Source: Pseudarthrobacter albicanus (GTDB lineage: Bacteria; Actinomycetota; Actinomycetes; Actinomycetales; Micrococcaceae). Taken from it: a stretch of 64,000 nucleotides of DNA. Numbering within the stretch: position 1 is the first letter of the stretch; each line of letters starts with the position of its first letter. Both the position numbers and the translations under genes were made by a program. The stretch is taken from NCBI RefSeq assembly GCF_018224015.1, contig NZ_JAGPOT010000001.1, positions 1-64,000 on the forward strand. The letters are read 5' to 3'. Below are positions 9,400 to 17,051 of the stretch, piece after piece. The notes under the pieces were generated by a model. The model saw nothing but the letters and a program-made list of their open reading frames with translations. It was not told the DNA's origin and searched no databases.

Positions 9400-9568
9400 G
9401 TATGCCCGATCCGGCGATGATCCCCCGCTCGGTAATTTTCCGACCGAGAACTTCTGCGGATGTGAAAGCATACAGCCGCTCCGTGGCATGGTTCCAATAC
9501 GTCACCTGCCATGCCTCTAAGAGGATGATCACTTCCTGGACGCCATAAGGCTTCCTGGGCCCGGGCAT
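9400..9568 (-). pseudogene. PAS-domain scrap
   Basis: In a different frame from the recombinase, the minus strand reads VTYWNHATERLYAFTSAEVLGRKI, here broken into VTYWNHATERLY and FTSAEVLGRKI, matching the core of PAS sensor domains. It is joined to the recombinase relic near 9360-9400 and lacks the rest of a PAS domain or any output domain. The neighbouring EAL gene is on the other strand; whether the scrap came from a GGDEF/EAL-type sensor is unknown. Confidence 0.5.
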
Positions 9569-10104
9569 GTCCTGCTCATGTTAGCGCCGGATGCAGCCCT
9601 TGGAAGGCTTCGCCCCCAGCAAGCCATGAACGGCCCTCAGGCGATCTGGCAGTCCTTGTCCCGGGTTTTTGGCTCGGAGGCGCCCCAGAAAGGGCTGACG
9701 CCCTCCAAAGTGGCCCGCGGCAGTCCTCGGCGCCGTCTCAATAGTGACGGTTGCCGGGTTTCCCCCTTGGCATAGGCCATGGCCTCACTGTGATCGATTT
9801 CCAGCCGGCTGTAGGCGCCCTCGTTGTTCAGCCTGTCCCGCTTCCTTGGAATTAGGACACATAAACGCCATGGCGGACTCGCCGGCAGTAATCGGGCCGT
9901 GGGCGACACCCGTTCTCATGTGGAAGCCATCGCAACCACGCCCGGTCGATCACGTATCCACAGATGGCCGGAGACGACATTCCACCGGTTATCGGCATCT
10001 GAAAACAAGCAACATTGGATGCGGATACGCCCAGACGGGACACCATGCCCGGGTTGGTGCCCTCTGATCCGCATACTGGACCTAACGTGCGAACTAGTCT
10101 GACG
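9569..10104. other. 536 bases without a supported gene
   Basis: Several short open frames exist on both strands, but none has consistent codon bias, a ribosome binding site or a recognisable motif. Composition is lower in GC than the flanks. It probably consists of further decayed mobile-element DNA. Confidence 0.4.
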
Positions 10105-11799
10105 TTAATGCGCCCAGCCCGTGTGCGACCCGGTGGGCACGCCGTGCCCGGAATGGGCCGCTGAGGCCGGGACCGTCGGTTCTTCGCCGTATTCGCGGTG
10201 GGCGTCGTGGACCACGGCGCCACCTACTATCGTCAGGTCGGCCCGTTCTCCGAGCAGTTCTTCGGCCTCCAGTACGTACAGGTTGGCTGACCAGACCACG
10301 ACGTCGGCCTTTGCCCCTACGCGGATGACTCCGAGTTCGTTTTCCGCATGCCAGGCCCAGGCCCCGCCTTGGGTATAGGCACGCAGGGCGGTGTCAAGAT
10401 CCAGGCGCTCGTCCGGGGTCCATGCCGAACCGCCGTCGAGCCCTGCCCGGGTGAGGGCGCTGTAGAGTCCCACGAGGGGGTCCATCTCACCGACCTGCCA
10501 ATCGCTGGAGAAGGCCAACCGGGCACCCGATTCGGCGAGGGACTTGAACCGCCATGCGCGGTCCCAGCGCTCCTCGCCCACGTTCTCCATCCAAGTTCCG
10601 GCGACCAGGTCCGGGGAACAGTGACGCGGCTGCATTGCCGGGACAACGCCCAGCTGGGCGAAGCGGGGTAGATCGGCGTCATCCAGGCACTCGACGTGCA
10701 CGATCCCGTGCCGGCGGTCCGTGGTGCGGTTGCTGCGTTGGGCCTGTTCGATTGCGTCCAGGGCCATCCGCACTCCCCTGTCGCCGGTGGCGTGGGTGTG
10801 GGTTTGGAAGCCCAGCCGGTCCAGCTCGCCGAGCATCGCTGTGAACTCGTTGGGTGGCAGGCTCGAGGCGCCGCGGTGGCCGGGCCGGTTGGCGTAGTCG
10901 GCAAGCATGGCAGCAGTGTGCGGTTCGATCACGTCGTCGGCGTACAGCTTGACCGGGCCCAGCCGGAGCATGTCGTCCGCGGGCGCACTGTCCACCGCCT
11001 CGCGCAGGTCCCTGCGGAATTCCGCGTCGGCACCCACAGGATGGAAGAGCGCGGTGATGACCCGGGAATGCATTTTCCCCTCGGCCCGGGCCCGGTACAT
11101 GAGGTCCAGTTCAGCCAAGGGTACTTGGGGCTCGACGACGGTCGTGATGCCACTGGCGGCGGCCATCTCCAGGCTTGAGGTGATGCGCCGGTAGCGGCGA
11201 TCCGGGGAGTACATCGGGATGTCCCGCTGCAGGCCTTTCAGTCCCGCCGTCGTCATGGCGCTCGTGTAGAAATCGGTCACCCATCCGGTGGGCCAGCCGT
11301 CGTCGTCGAGCTCCGGGCGCCCCCACGGTATGGACGCGCCGCGCTCGATACCCAGCACCCGGATCGCGGCGTCGTTGAGCCATACCGAGTGCTGGTCATA
11401 GGTGGTGATGAAGATGGGACGGTCGGTCAGGCCGCGCAAGTCCGCGGCGTTCGGCCGGCGTCCCTCGACCACCGAATACACGGCGTTTTCGGCACACACC
11501 CAGTCCAGGTCGGGCCGGGCGGCGGCGTGTTCCGCTATCCGGTTCCGCACGTCCGCAAGGGTGTGGGCGCCTTCGAGGCTGACGGCGTCGGGATCGAAAC
11601 CCAGGAGCAGGTGGTTGTGGCTGTCGATGATCCCAGGGCTCAGGAGCCTGCCGCGCAGGTCCAGGCGACGACGGGCCGGCGGCGCATCCCGGTCCGTGCC
11701 AACGTAGCTGATGAGCCCGTTGCTGATGCCGACAGCTTCGGCCCAGCCCGTCCCGTCGAAGGTCCGGACGGCTCCGTTGCAGAGCAGCAGGTCAAGCAT
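10105..11799 (-). CDS. YtcJ-like metal-dependent amidohydrolase
   Basis: A complete 564-residue member of the amidohydrolase superfamily (YtcJ/Nfd type). It starts with the beta-sandwich strand MLDLLLCNGAVRTFDG and has the metal motif SPGIIDSHNHLL near residue 58, later THATGDRG and GIVHVECLD, and the C-terminal AKADVVVW. Relatives hydrolyse formamides, hydantoins or other cyclic or N-substituted compounds. Its start overlaps the stop of the APC permease by one base (TGATG), so both belong to one operon, and transport plus hydrolysis of one compound is the natural reading. The substrate is unknown. Confidence 0.88.
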   Translation of the reverse strand: MLDLLLCNGAVRTFDGTGWAEAVGISNGLISYVGTDRDAPPARRRLDLRGRLLSPGIIDSHNHLLLGFDPDAVSLEGAHTLADVRNRIAEHAAARPDLDWVCAENAVYSVVEGRRPNAADLRGLTDRPIFITTYDQHSVWLNDAAIRVLGIERGASIPWGRPELDDDGWPTGWVTDFYTSAMTTAGLKGLQRDIPMYSPDRRYRRITSSLEMAAASGITTVVEPQVPLAELDLMYRARAEGKMHSRVITALFHPVGADAEFRRDLREAVDSAPADDMLRLGPVKLYADDVIEPHTAAMLADYANRPGHRGASSLPPNEFTAMLGELDRLGFQTHTHATGDRGVRMALDAIEQAQRSNRTTDRRHGIVHVECLDDADLPRFAQLGVVPAMQPRHCSPDLVAGTWMENVGEERWDRAWRFKSLAESGARLAFSSDWQVGEMDPLVGLYSALTRAGLDGGSAWTPDERLDLDTALRAYTQGGAWAWHAENELGVIRVGAKADVVVWSANLYVLEAEELLGERADLTIVGGAVVHDAHREYGEEPTVPASAAHSGHGVPTGSHTGWAH

Positions 11800-13232
11800 C
11801 AGTTGTTCTCCTCTTCAATTACTGCGTCAAGGAGCAGTAGATGGGTTCCGGAACGGGGCCGGAGATACAGGTAGTAGTAGATGAATCCGGCAGCGACGAA
11901 AGCGAGCGAAATTCCCAGGCTCAGCCACTGCGCCGGGTCCATGATGGCGACGACGAAAACCAGGAGGAGGGCCGCGATGCAGAGGGCGGGCGGCAACGGC
12001 CACCACGGCATCCGGTAGCCGGGGCGGTTCTTGTTTCCGCGGCGGTAGTTGATCGCGGCGAAGGCAATGCAGAGGTAGCTGAAGGTCAGGGTGGATCCGG
12101 TTGCGGTCAGCAGAACGTCCAAGGGGGCAAAGCATGCGAGGAAGGCGATAGCACCCATGACGGCCGTCGCCGCGACCGGCACCTGGCCTTTGCCGCTCAC
12201 TCGGCGGAGTCCCCTGGACAAGGCCTCGGGCAAGGTGTGGTCGCGGGCCGCGGCGTACAGCAGACGGCCGGACTGCAGGGTGATGGCGATGATGGCATTG
12301 ATGATCGAGAAAGCGACAGCGAGCAGTACCAGCATGGTGACGGCGTCTCCCGCCCGTTCACTCAGGAACTGCTGCACCGGCAGCTCCGCACCGAATAGTT
12401 CTTCCTGCGAGCTCGCGCCGAGCAGGATTGCGAGGAGGGGAATCAATTCGGCGGCGATCGTGACGGCCGCACTCCACAGGACCGCCCGCGCCAAGGTGCG
12501 GGCGGGGTTCTTGGTTTCCTCCGCGAAGTAGACGGCGCCACCGTAGCCGTTGAAGGAGAAGATGCCCTGCGTGACCGCAATCATGAGACCGGCGATCGCC
12601 AAGGGCGCCAGCGATCCAGTGGAAGCGTCCAGGGCCTGCGGGGTAAAGAGCGTGTCCAGCGGCCGCTCAATGTGGACTAGGCCCAGCACCACGAGCAGGA
12701 CCAGTGCGCCCATCTCGATGAAGAGGAAGACACCCGTCAGCCAGGCGTTGGCCCGGATGTTGAAGCAGGCGGTGATGGTGGTGAGGACCACCACCACGAG
12801 CGCCGTTGCCTGTGGCGACAGTCCGGCTATTGCTACGCCCAGGTAGTCCGCGACGCCGAGCGCGAAGACCGCGACGATGAGCGGAAGTGAGAGGAGGCTG
12901 ATGAAGAAGGTCACGACGCCGAACGCCGGCCCGAGCGCCCGGGAGACGAGCGAGTAGTCCCCGCCCGCCACCGGATAGGCGGAGGCGAGTTCGGCATAGC
13001 AGAACGCCACGAGAATGCTGATGACGCCCGCGATGAGGAAACCCCAGACGACGCCGGTTCCGAACGCCGTCAAGGCGGCGCCGCCGAGGATGAAGACGCT
13101 GGAGGCGGGCGAAATCGAGGACAGAGTGATGAGGATGTTGCCGCCCAGGCCGAGGCTGCGGGACAGGGAGGCGCTATAGCTCCGGCCAGCGGCTTCGGAC
13201 TGCGCGTGGACGGTGCTGCTGAGTTGTTCCAT
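11799..13232 (-). CDS. APC-superfamily amino acid/amine permease
   Basis: About 477 residues with twelve hydrophobic segments; the first carries ASSVFILGGAALTAFGTG and the following YPVAGGDYSLVSRALG is typical of amino acid/polyamine/organocation permeases. It imports amino acids, amines or related compounds through the cytoplasmic membrane. The ATG at 13232 is preferred over an ATG at 13280, because the latter lies inside the palindromic operator candidate and adds residues not typical of the family. It is translated ahead of the YtcJ-like hydrolase and divergently from the TetR gene, which probably controls both. Confidence 0.85.
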   Translation of the reverse strand: MEQLSSTVHAQSEAAGRSYSASLSRSLGLGGNILITLSSISPASSVFILGGAALTAFGTGVVWGFLIAGVISILVAFCYAELASAYPVAGGDYSLVSRALGPAFGVVTFFISLLSLPLIVAVFALGVADYLGVAIAGLSPQATALVVVVLTTITACFNIRANAWLTGVFLFIEMGALVLLVVLGLVHIERPLDTLFTPQALDASTGSLAPLAIAGLMIAVTQGIFSFNGYGGAVYFAEETKNPARTLARAVLWSAAVTIAAELIPLLAILLGASSQEELFGAELPVQQFLSERAGDAVTMLVLLAVAFSIINAIIAITLQSGRLLYAAARDHTLPEALSRGLRRVSGKGQVPVAATAVMGAIAFLACFAPLDVLLTATGSTLTFSYLCIAFAAINYRRGNKNRPGYRMPWWPLPPALCIAALLLVFVVAIMDPAQWLSLGISLAFVAAGFIYYYLYLRPRSGTHLLLLDAVIEEENN

Positions 13233-13269
13233 GAGGGTCCATTCGGGTTGCGATGGAAGCATTTGGTTT

Positions 13270-13327
13270 TTTGACACCATCGTCAAATAACCATTGGAGT
13301 GTGGCAGCTCATATCGGATAGTGTCAA
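13270..13327. promoter_or_regulatory. Candidate TetR operator in the divergent promoter region
   Basis: TTTGAC at 13270-13275 and GTCAAA at 13282-13287 form a perfect 18-base palindrome with a six-base spacer. A further GTGTCAA at 13321-13327 is the inverse of TTGACAC at 13271-13277. These sites lie between the permease start and the TetR start, where an autoregulating TetR repressor would bind. Operator function is inferred. Confidence 0.55.
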
Positions 13328-13331
13328 GAGC

Positions 13332-13934
13332 ATGGCTAGACCCAATACCCAGGAACAGCGCCGCTCCGAACTTGTGGAGGCCGCTCTCAAGGAAGCCTCG
13401 ACCCAAGGCCTGCGCTCACTGTCCCTGACAGATGTTGCCAAAAGGGCCGGGCTGACCAGGGGGGCTTTGCTCTACTATTTCGACGACTTGGATGCACTCC
13501 TTGTGGAGGCCCACCGTGCCGGCACTGAGCGGTTCTGCGACTACCGCGACAATGTGGTCGCAGAACTCGAAACGCCCGCAGAAAAACTTCGGGCAGCCAT
13601 TTCCGCGGGTCTGCCCAGCGGCCCGGACGACGCACTCATGCGGCTCCTCTACGAGTTCGACTTCATGGCCGGACAATCTGAACTGCACGACACCCTGGTC
13701 CAGCAGATGTACCTGCGGCAAACAGCCACCTACCGCGCAATATTTGAAGAGGGCAATGCGTCGGGCGCTTTCGCCATCTCCACCGATCTCGGCCAGGCCA
13801 CCATGAACATGGTTGCCCTTGAGGACGCCTACAGCCTGCACATTGTGGCCGGGAACAGACTGGTCACCGTCGAGATGGCATGCGGGGCCATGCTCGCCTT
13901 CGCGGAGCAGATCGGCTGCCGGCCTTTGTCCTGA
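13332..13934 (+). CDS. TetR-family transcriptional regulator
   Basis: A 200-residue protein with an N-terminal helix-turn-helix (residues about 28-48, LTDVAKRAGLTRGALLYYF) and a helical C-terminal ligand domain, as in TetR repressors. The DNA-binding domain follows the usual pattern closely; the ligand domain gives no clear inducer. It is transcribed divergently from the permease-hydrolase operon across about 100 bases containing a palindrome, so it most likely represses that operon and itself until the transported compound or a breakdown product is present. The ATG at 13332 is preferred to an upstream in-frame ATG at 13299. Confidence 0.88.
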   Translation: MARPNTQEQRRSELVEAALKEASTQGLRSLSLTDVAKRAGLTRGALLYYFDDLDALLVEAHRAGTERFCDYRDNVVAELETPAEKLRAAISAGLPSGPDDALMRLLYEFDFMAGQSELHDTLVQQMYLRQTATYRAIFEEGNASGAFAISTDLGQATMNMVALEDAYSLHIVAGNRLVTVEMACGAMLAFAEQIGCRPLS

Positions 13935-14300
13935 CCCTGAGAGCTGGTCCGCAGCAGGACCGATTCGCCCATCAAAGCACGAAATCCCAATGAGTGCGGA
14001 ACATGGTCGACATCATCCGGAATCCTTACCGAAGGAGTTCGGGTCCTGGCTCTAGGTGTGATCTGGTTTGTCGCGCCGTTCGTGTGTCTCTCCATACGGG
14101 ACGTCGCGGCTGACGGCAACGGTGTATTTGGTGAAGTCGTGTTGGGTCACCAGGATGCTGTGCCGCCTGTCCCGCATCGCGCGGCAGCCGTCGCGGGGCC
14201 AGACGCATGCTTCCAGGACGGCAATACGTCAAGCCCAACCCAGAAATTTGCCGAAAGCGTGTGGTTTCCGTGTGGTTGACCAGACGCGAGGCACTAAAAG
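13935..14300. other. Intergenic region with a short coding-like fragment on the minus strand
   Basis: About 365 bases lie between tetR and the tRNA terminator. On the minus strand, from about 14222 down to a stop at 14052-14054, one frame reads WPRDGCRAMRDRRHSIL followed by TQHDFTKYTVAVSRDVPYG, which looks like real coding sequence but starts right after a stop and has no good start codon. I do not recognise it. It may be the end of a lost gene next to the tRNA. Confidence 0.35.
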
Positions 14301-14337
14301 GGCCCTCCAACCTAACGTTTCCGCAGGTCGGAGGGCC
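14301..14337 (-). terminator. Terminator after tRNA-Ala
   Basis: On the minus strand, eight bases after the tRNA, a 13-bp stem with one mismatch (14301-14313 with 14325-14337; GGCCCTCC core) is followed by CTTTTAG, an intrinsic terminator. Confidence 0.8.
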
Positions 14338-14344
14338 TTCACGG

Positions 14345-14417
14345 TGGAGCTAAGGAGATTCGAACTCCTGACCTCTTCGATGCGAACGAAGCGCTCTACC
14401 AACTGAGCTATAGCCCC
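14345..14417 (-). tRNA. tRNA-Ala (anticodon CGC)
   Basis: The minus strand folds into a standard cloverleaf: acceptor GGGGCTA/TAGCTCC with one G-T pair, D stem GCTC/GAGC, anticodon stem CTTCG/CGAAG enclosing loop TTCGCAT (anticodon CGC, reading GCG codons), and T arm AGGAG-TTCGAAT-CTCCT. The discriminator base is A and CCA is not encoded. It marks the change from the decayed accessory region on its 3' side to conserved genes on its 5' side. Confidence 0.95.
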
Positions 14418-14420
14418 AAA

Positions 14421-14450
14421 GCAACGCCGGTCCTGAAGGAACGGCGTTGC
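14421..14450 (-). terminator. Hairpin between the NmrA-like gene and tRNA-Ala
   Basis: Perfect 9-bp stem GCAACGCCG (14421-14429) with CGGCGTTGC (14442-14450), 13 bases past the stop of the minus-strand NmrA-like gene and just upstream of the tRNA. Confidence 0.6.
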
Positions 14451-14463
14451 CGGTATCCCTAGG

Positions 14464-15264
14464 CTACAAACTATCTGCGTTCTTTGCCAGCCAGACACGG
14501 AATGTCTCGGTTCCGTGGCGCTCTTCAGGCGCCAGGTTCAGGCCCGCACGCAAGTATTTGCCCATGGCGCCCGGCACCGGCAGCCGCACGGGGCGGCCGC
14601 GCGAACCGCTGGCCTGCTTCCAGTCCAGCGCCAGCTCCCCCATCTCCGCGATCTCCGGTCCCCCGACGGTCCGGACACGGTGCCGCACGCCCGAGGGCGC
14701 CGCCAGGGCCGTTTCCAGCAGGGCCGCGGCGACGTCCGAGGGCGAGATGGGCTGGAACCGGGCACCCTTCAGCACGGGGATGATCCCCAGCGGCGAGCCG
14801 GCGGCGAAGATGCCCGCCAGCAGGGAGTGGAACTGCGTGGCCCGGACCGCGATTGTTTCCAGCCCGGACCGCTCGTAGGCCTGCTCCTTGGCCGCCCTCG
14901 TCCGGTAGTAGCCGAAGCTGCTCCGGTCAGAGTTGATGATGGACAGCACCACCGCCCTCGCCACCCCGGCGTCCTGGGCGGCGGCGAGAAGCCGGGCCCC
15001 GCCGTCGGCGAAATTCCTCAGGGCCTTCCCTGACCGCGCCTCAAGGCAGTCGATGACGACGCCGGCGCCGGCCAGGGCTGCCGCCAGCCCTTCCCCCGTC
15101 GAGACGTCGCCCCGGAAGTACTCCGCGCCGTCGTGGTGGCCGGCGTCCCCGGCCGGCGGCGGATGACGGCTGACGGCGGCGACCGCATGTCCTCCGGCAA
15201 CAGCCCGGCGCACCACCTCCCGCCCCACCTGGCCCGTGCCGCCGGCAACGCAGATTCGGGTCAT
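14464..15264 (-). CDS. NmrA-like NAD(P)-binding protein (atypical SDR)
   Basis: A 266-residue protein with an N-terminal Rossmann motif CVAGGTGQVGREVVRRA, as in atypical short-chain dehydrogenases of the NmrA/YwnB type. The classical YxxxK active site is not evident at its usual place, though YYRTRAAKEQ near residue 125 is in a comparable position (Y then K). Such proteins act as NAD(P)-sensing or isomerase/quinone-reductase-like proteins in the cytoplasm. It ends just before a hairpin and tRNA-Ala and is separated by 24 bases from glpR upstream. The cellular role is unknown. Confidence 0.75.
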   Translation of the reverse strand: MTRICVAGGTGQVGREVVRRAVAGGHAVAAVSRHPPPAGDAGHHDGAEYFRGDVSTGEGLAAALAGAGVVIDCLEARSGKALRNFADGGARLLAAAQDAGVARAVVLSIINSDRSSFGYYRTRAAKEQAYERSGLETIAVRATQFHSLLAGIFAAGSPLGIIPVLKGARFQPISPSDVAAALLETALAAPSGVRHRVRTVGGPEIAEMGELALDWKQASGSRGRPVRLPVPGAMGKYLRAGLNLAPEERHGTETFRVWLAKNADSL

Positions 15265-15288
15265 GACCCGAGCTTGCCGGAGTCCGGG

Positions 15289-16314
15289 TCAGGCGCGGCG
15301 GCGCTGGAGGACATCGTCCAGGTTGCTCAAAGCGCTCTGGCCCTTGCCGGGCTGCGCGTCGGACACCGCCGGGGCCTCGGCGGCAAGCGCCCGTCCCGCG
15401 CCCTGCGAGAGTCCCTGCTTGAGCGAGGGCTTCCCGACGGCTTTGGGGGCTTCCGGAAGATCGAGCGGTCCGGGGGCCGCACGCTCGGCCTTGGGCGCTT
15501 CAACGTAGGTTGGCTTGGGGACTTCCACCGGCTCCCAGCTGGACCCTGCCGGGGACAGCCGTACGGAGGTGTCGCCGGACGCCGCGGCTTCGGCCATGGC
15601 GGCCTGCCGCAGCTCCTGGGCGGTCAGCGCCTGCGGAGCGGCTATCGGGGCGACTTCCGGGGCGCCGGCGCCTGACTCGGCGTCGAAAAGCGGGCTCTCG
15701 GGCCGTTTCACTGGCTCGCGGACTTCCGGCGCGTGGACGCCGGGGGCGCGGGCCGGAGCGGACTGCGGCGCCCGCGACTGCAGCGACGGGCTTGCCCCGG
15801 GGGCACCCATCGCCGCCCGGAACGCCACCTCCACCTTGCGTCGTCGGTCCCGCACGGCCAGTCGGCGGAGCAGCACGACGGCGCCGGCAGCGCCCAGGAG
15901 CGCCACGGCCGGCAGCCAGGCGGTGCCGATACCCAAAATAAGAAGGGCCGCAGAAAGGACGCCGGTGAGCAGGGACAGCACGCCTGCCAGGGCCACGGCC
16001 AGGCGCCCGTAGCGGATCCTGAACGCCGGGCCGGCTGCCGGACGCTGCGGCCCCCCGCCGACGTCGGCCGTGCGCTTGACGGATGCGGTGCGCTGGGTGC
16101 TGGTCATCGGATTCTCCTGCTGGGCCGTCATCTTCATGACCCTCCCGGCTAGGGGGTCTGCGGGTTCTAGCTCAATGACATCCGCCAGGAACTCGCCCGC
16201 AGGCTGCAGCTGGTAGCGCCCGTTCCGCAGAACGTAGGGCGCCACCCACACAATCCAGAGCGCAACAGCAATGACAAGGATCACAGAGCTGCTAAGAGGG
16301 AAGTCCACAATCAA
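15289..16314 (-). CDS. glpR: GlpR-like membrane protein (gephyrin-like Glp receptor family)
   Basis: About 341 residues starting from a TTG at 16314. An N-terminal membrane helix (LSSSVILVIAVALWIVWVA) is followed by a cytoplasmic linker, two more helices around residues 105-150 (LSLLTGVLSAALLILGIG, LPAVALLGAAGAVVLLR), and a long Pro/Ala-rich charged C-terminal region. The layout and its position near galU and a RimJ-like acetyltransferase match mycobacterial Rv0996 and the corynebacterial receptor GlpR, which links the moonlighting MoeA-type protein Glp to the divisome and polar growth. The homology is judged by layout and synteny. A glp/moeA gene is not next to it here. Confidence 0.7.
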   Translation of the reverse strand: MIVDFPLSSSVILVIAVALWIVWVAPYVLRNGRYQLQPAGEFLADVIELEPADPLAGRVMKMTAQQENPMTSTQRTASVKRTADVGGGPQRPAAGPAFRIRYGRLAVALAGVLSLLTGVLSAALLILGIGTAWLPAVALLGAAGAVVLLRRLAVRDRRRKVEVAFRAAMGAPGASPSLQSRAPQSAPARAPGVHAPEVREPVKRPESPLFDAESGAGAPEVAPIAAPQALTAQELRQAAMAEAAASGDTSVRLSPAGSSWEPVEVPKPTYVEAPKAERAAPGPLDLPEAPKAVGKPSLKQGLSQGAGRALAAEAPAVSDAQPGKGQSALSNLDDVLQRRRA

Positions 16315-16425
16315 AACGGTACGAGCAACACCGGGAACGGCGCCGCATTATCCGCGGTGTGTCGTGGGGTGAGTGACAAACGACTGGATTTACGCCGGAA
16401 CGCCGGGTGGGGAACCCCCCGGCAA

Positions 16426-17046
16426 TCAGGCCTGGCGGCTTCGAAGCCACCGTGCGAGGAGCCCCTCCGGGACTTCCTCCGAGGTCAGCGCAAAGGTGCG
16501 GTGATCGGCCCATTCGCCGTTGATGTGCAGGAACCGCGGACGGTATCCCTCATCCCGGAATCCGAGTTTCTCCACCACGCGCAGGCTGGGTCCGTTTTCC
16601 GGCCTGATGTTGATCTCCATCCGGTGCAGGCCCAGGGTGCCGAAGCAGTAGTCCGTTGCCATCGCCACGGCCGTGGGCGCGATGCCCTGGCCGGCCCGGT
16701 CCCTGGCCACCCAGTAGCCCAGGGTTGCCGTCATCGCCGAACCCCACACGATCGATGAGACCGTCAACTGGCCCACGATCACAGGATCCTGGAAACCCGG
16801 CGTCCAGGCCGTGATGACGAAGGGCAGGGCCGTGGCCTGGGCGGCCTGGACCTTGAGGGAGCGCACCATCTGCCGGTAGTCGGGCAGACCGCCGCCTGGT
16901 GCGGGGTTCGATGCTTCCCAGGGTGCCAGCCACTCGCTGTTCCGCGAGCGGAGCGCCGTCCACTCCCTGCGGTCCCGGTACCGGATCGGGCGCAGCACGA
17001 TGTCGCCGCTCTCCAGCGTCACCGGCCATTTGAAGTCGCCCCCCAC
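16426..17046 (-). CDS. GNAT N-acetyltransferase, RimJ-like
   Basis: A 206-residue GNAT protein. After LRPIRYRDRREWTALR near the N-terminus it has the acetyl-CoA-binding region DRAGQGIAPTAVAMA and the terminal NGEWADHRTFAL typical of RimJ/RimL-type enzymes that acetylate protein N-termini or other amines. Start is set at the GTG at 17046; longer frames run into galU. It begins five bases after the galU stop, so the two are cotranscribed. In Mycobacterium tuberculosis the corresponding order is galU, moeA1, rimJ, Rv0996; here the moeA position is empty. The substrate is unknown. Confidence 0.8.
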   Translation of the reverse strand: MGGDFKWPVTLESGDIVLRPIRYRDRREWTALRSRNSEWLAPWEASNPAPGGGLPDYRQMVRSLKVQAAQATALPFVITAWTPGFQDPVIVGQLTVSSIVWGSAMTATLGYWVARDRAGQGIAPTAVAMATDYCFGTLGLHRMEINIRPENGPSLRVVEKLGFRDEGYRPRFLHINGEWADHRTFALTSEEVPEGLLARWLRSRQA

Positions 17047-17051
17047 GGGAA

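Noticed and set aside
14345..14417. Repeat of the tRNA 3' end within the window as an attachment site
   Set aside because: I looked for the T-arm and acceptor sequence in 1-14343 and found no second copy.
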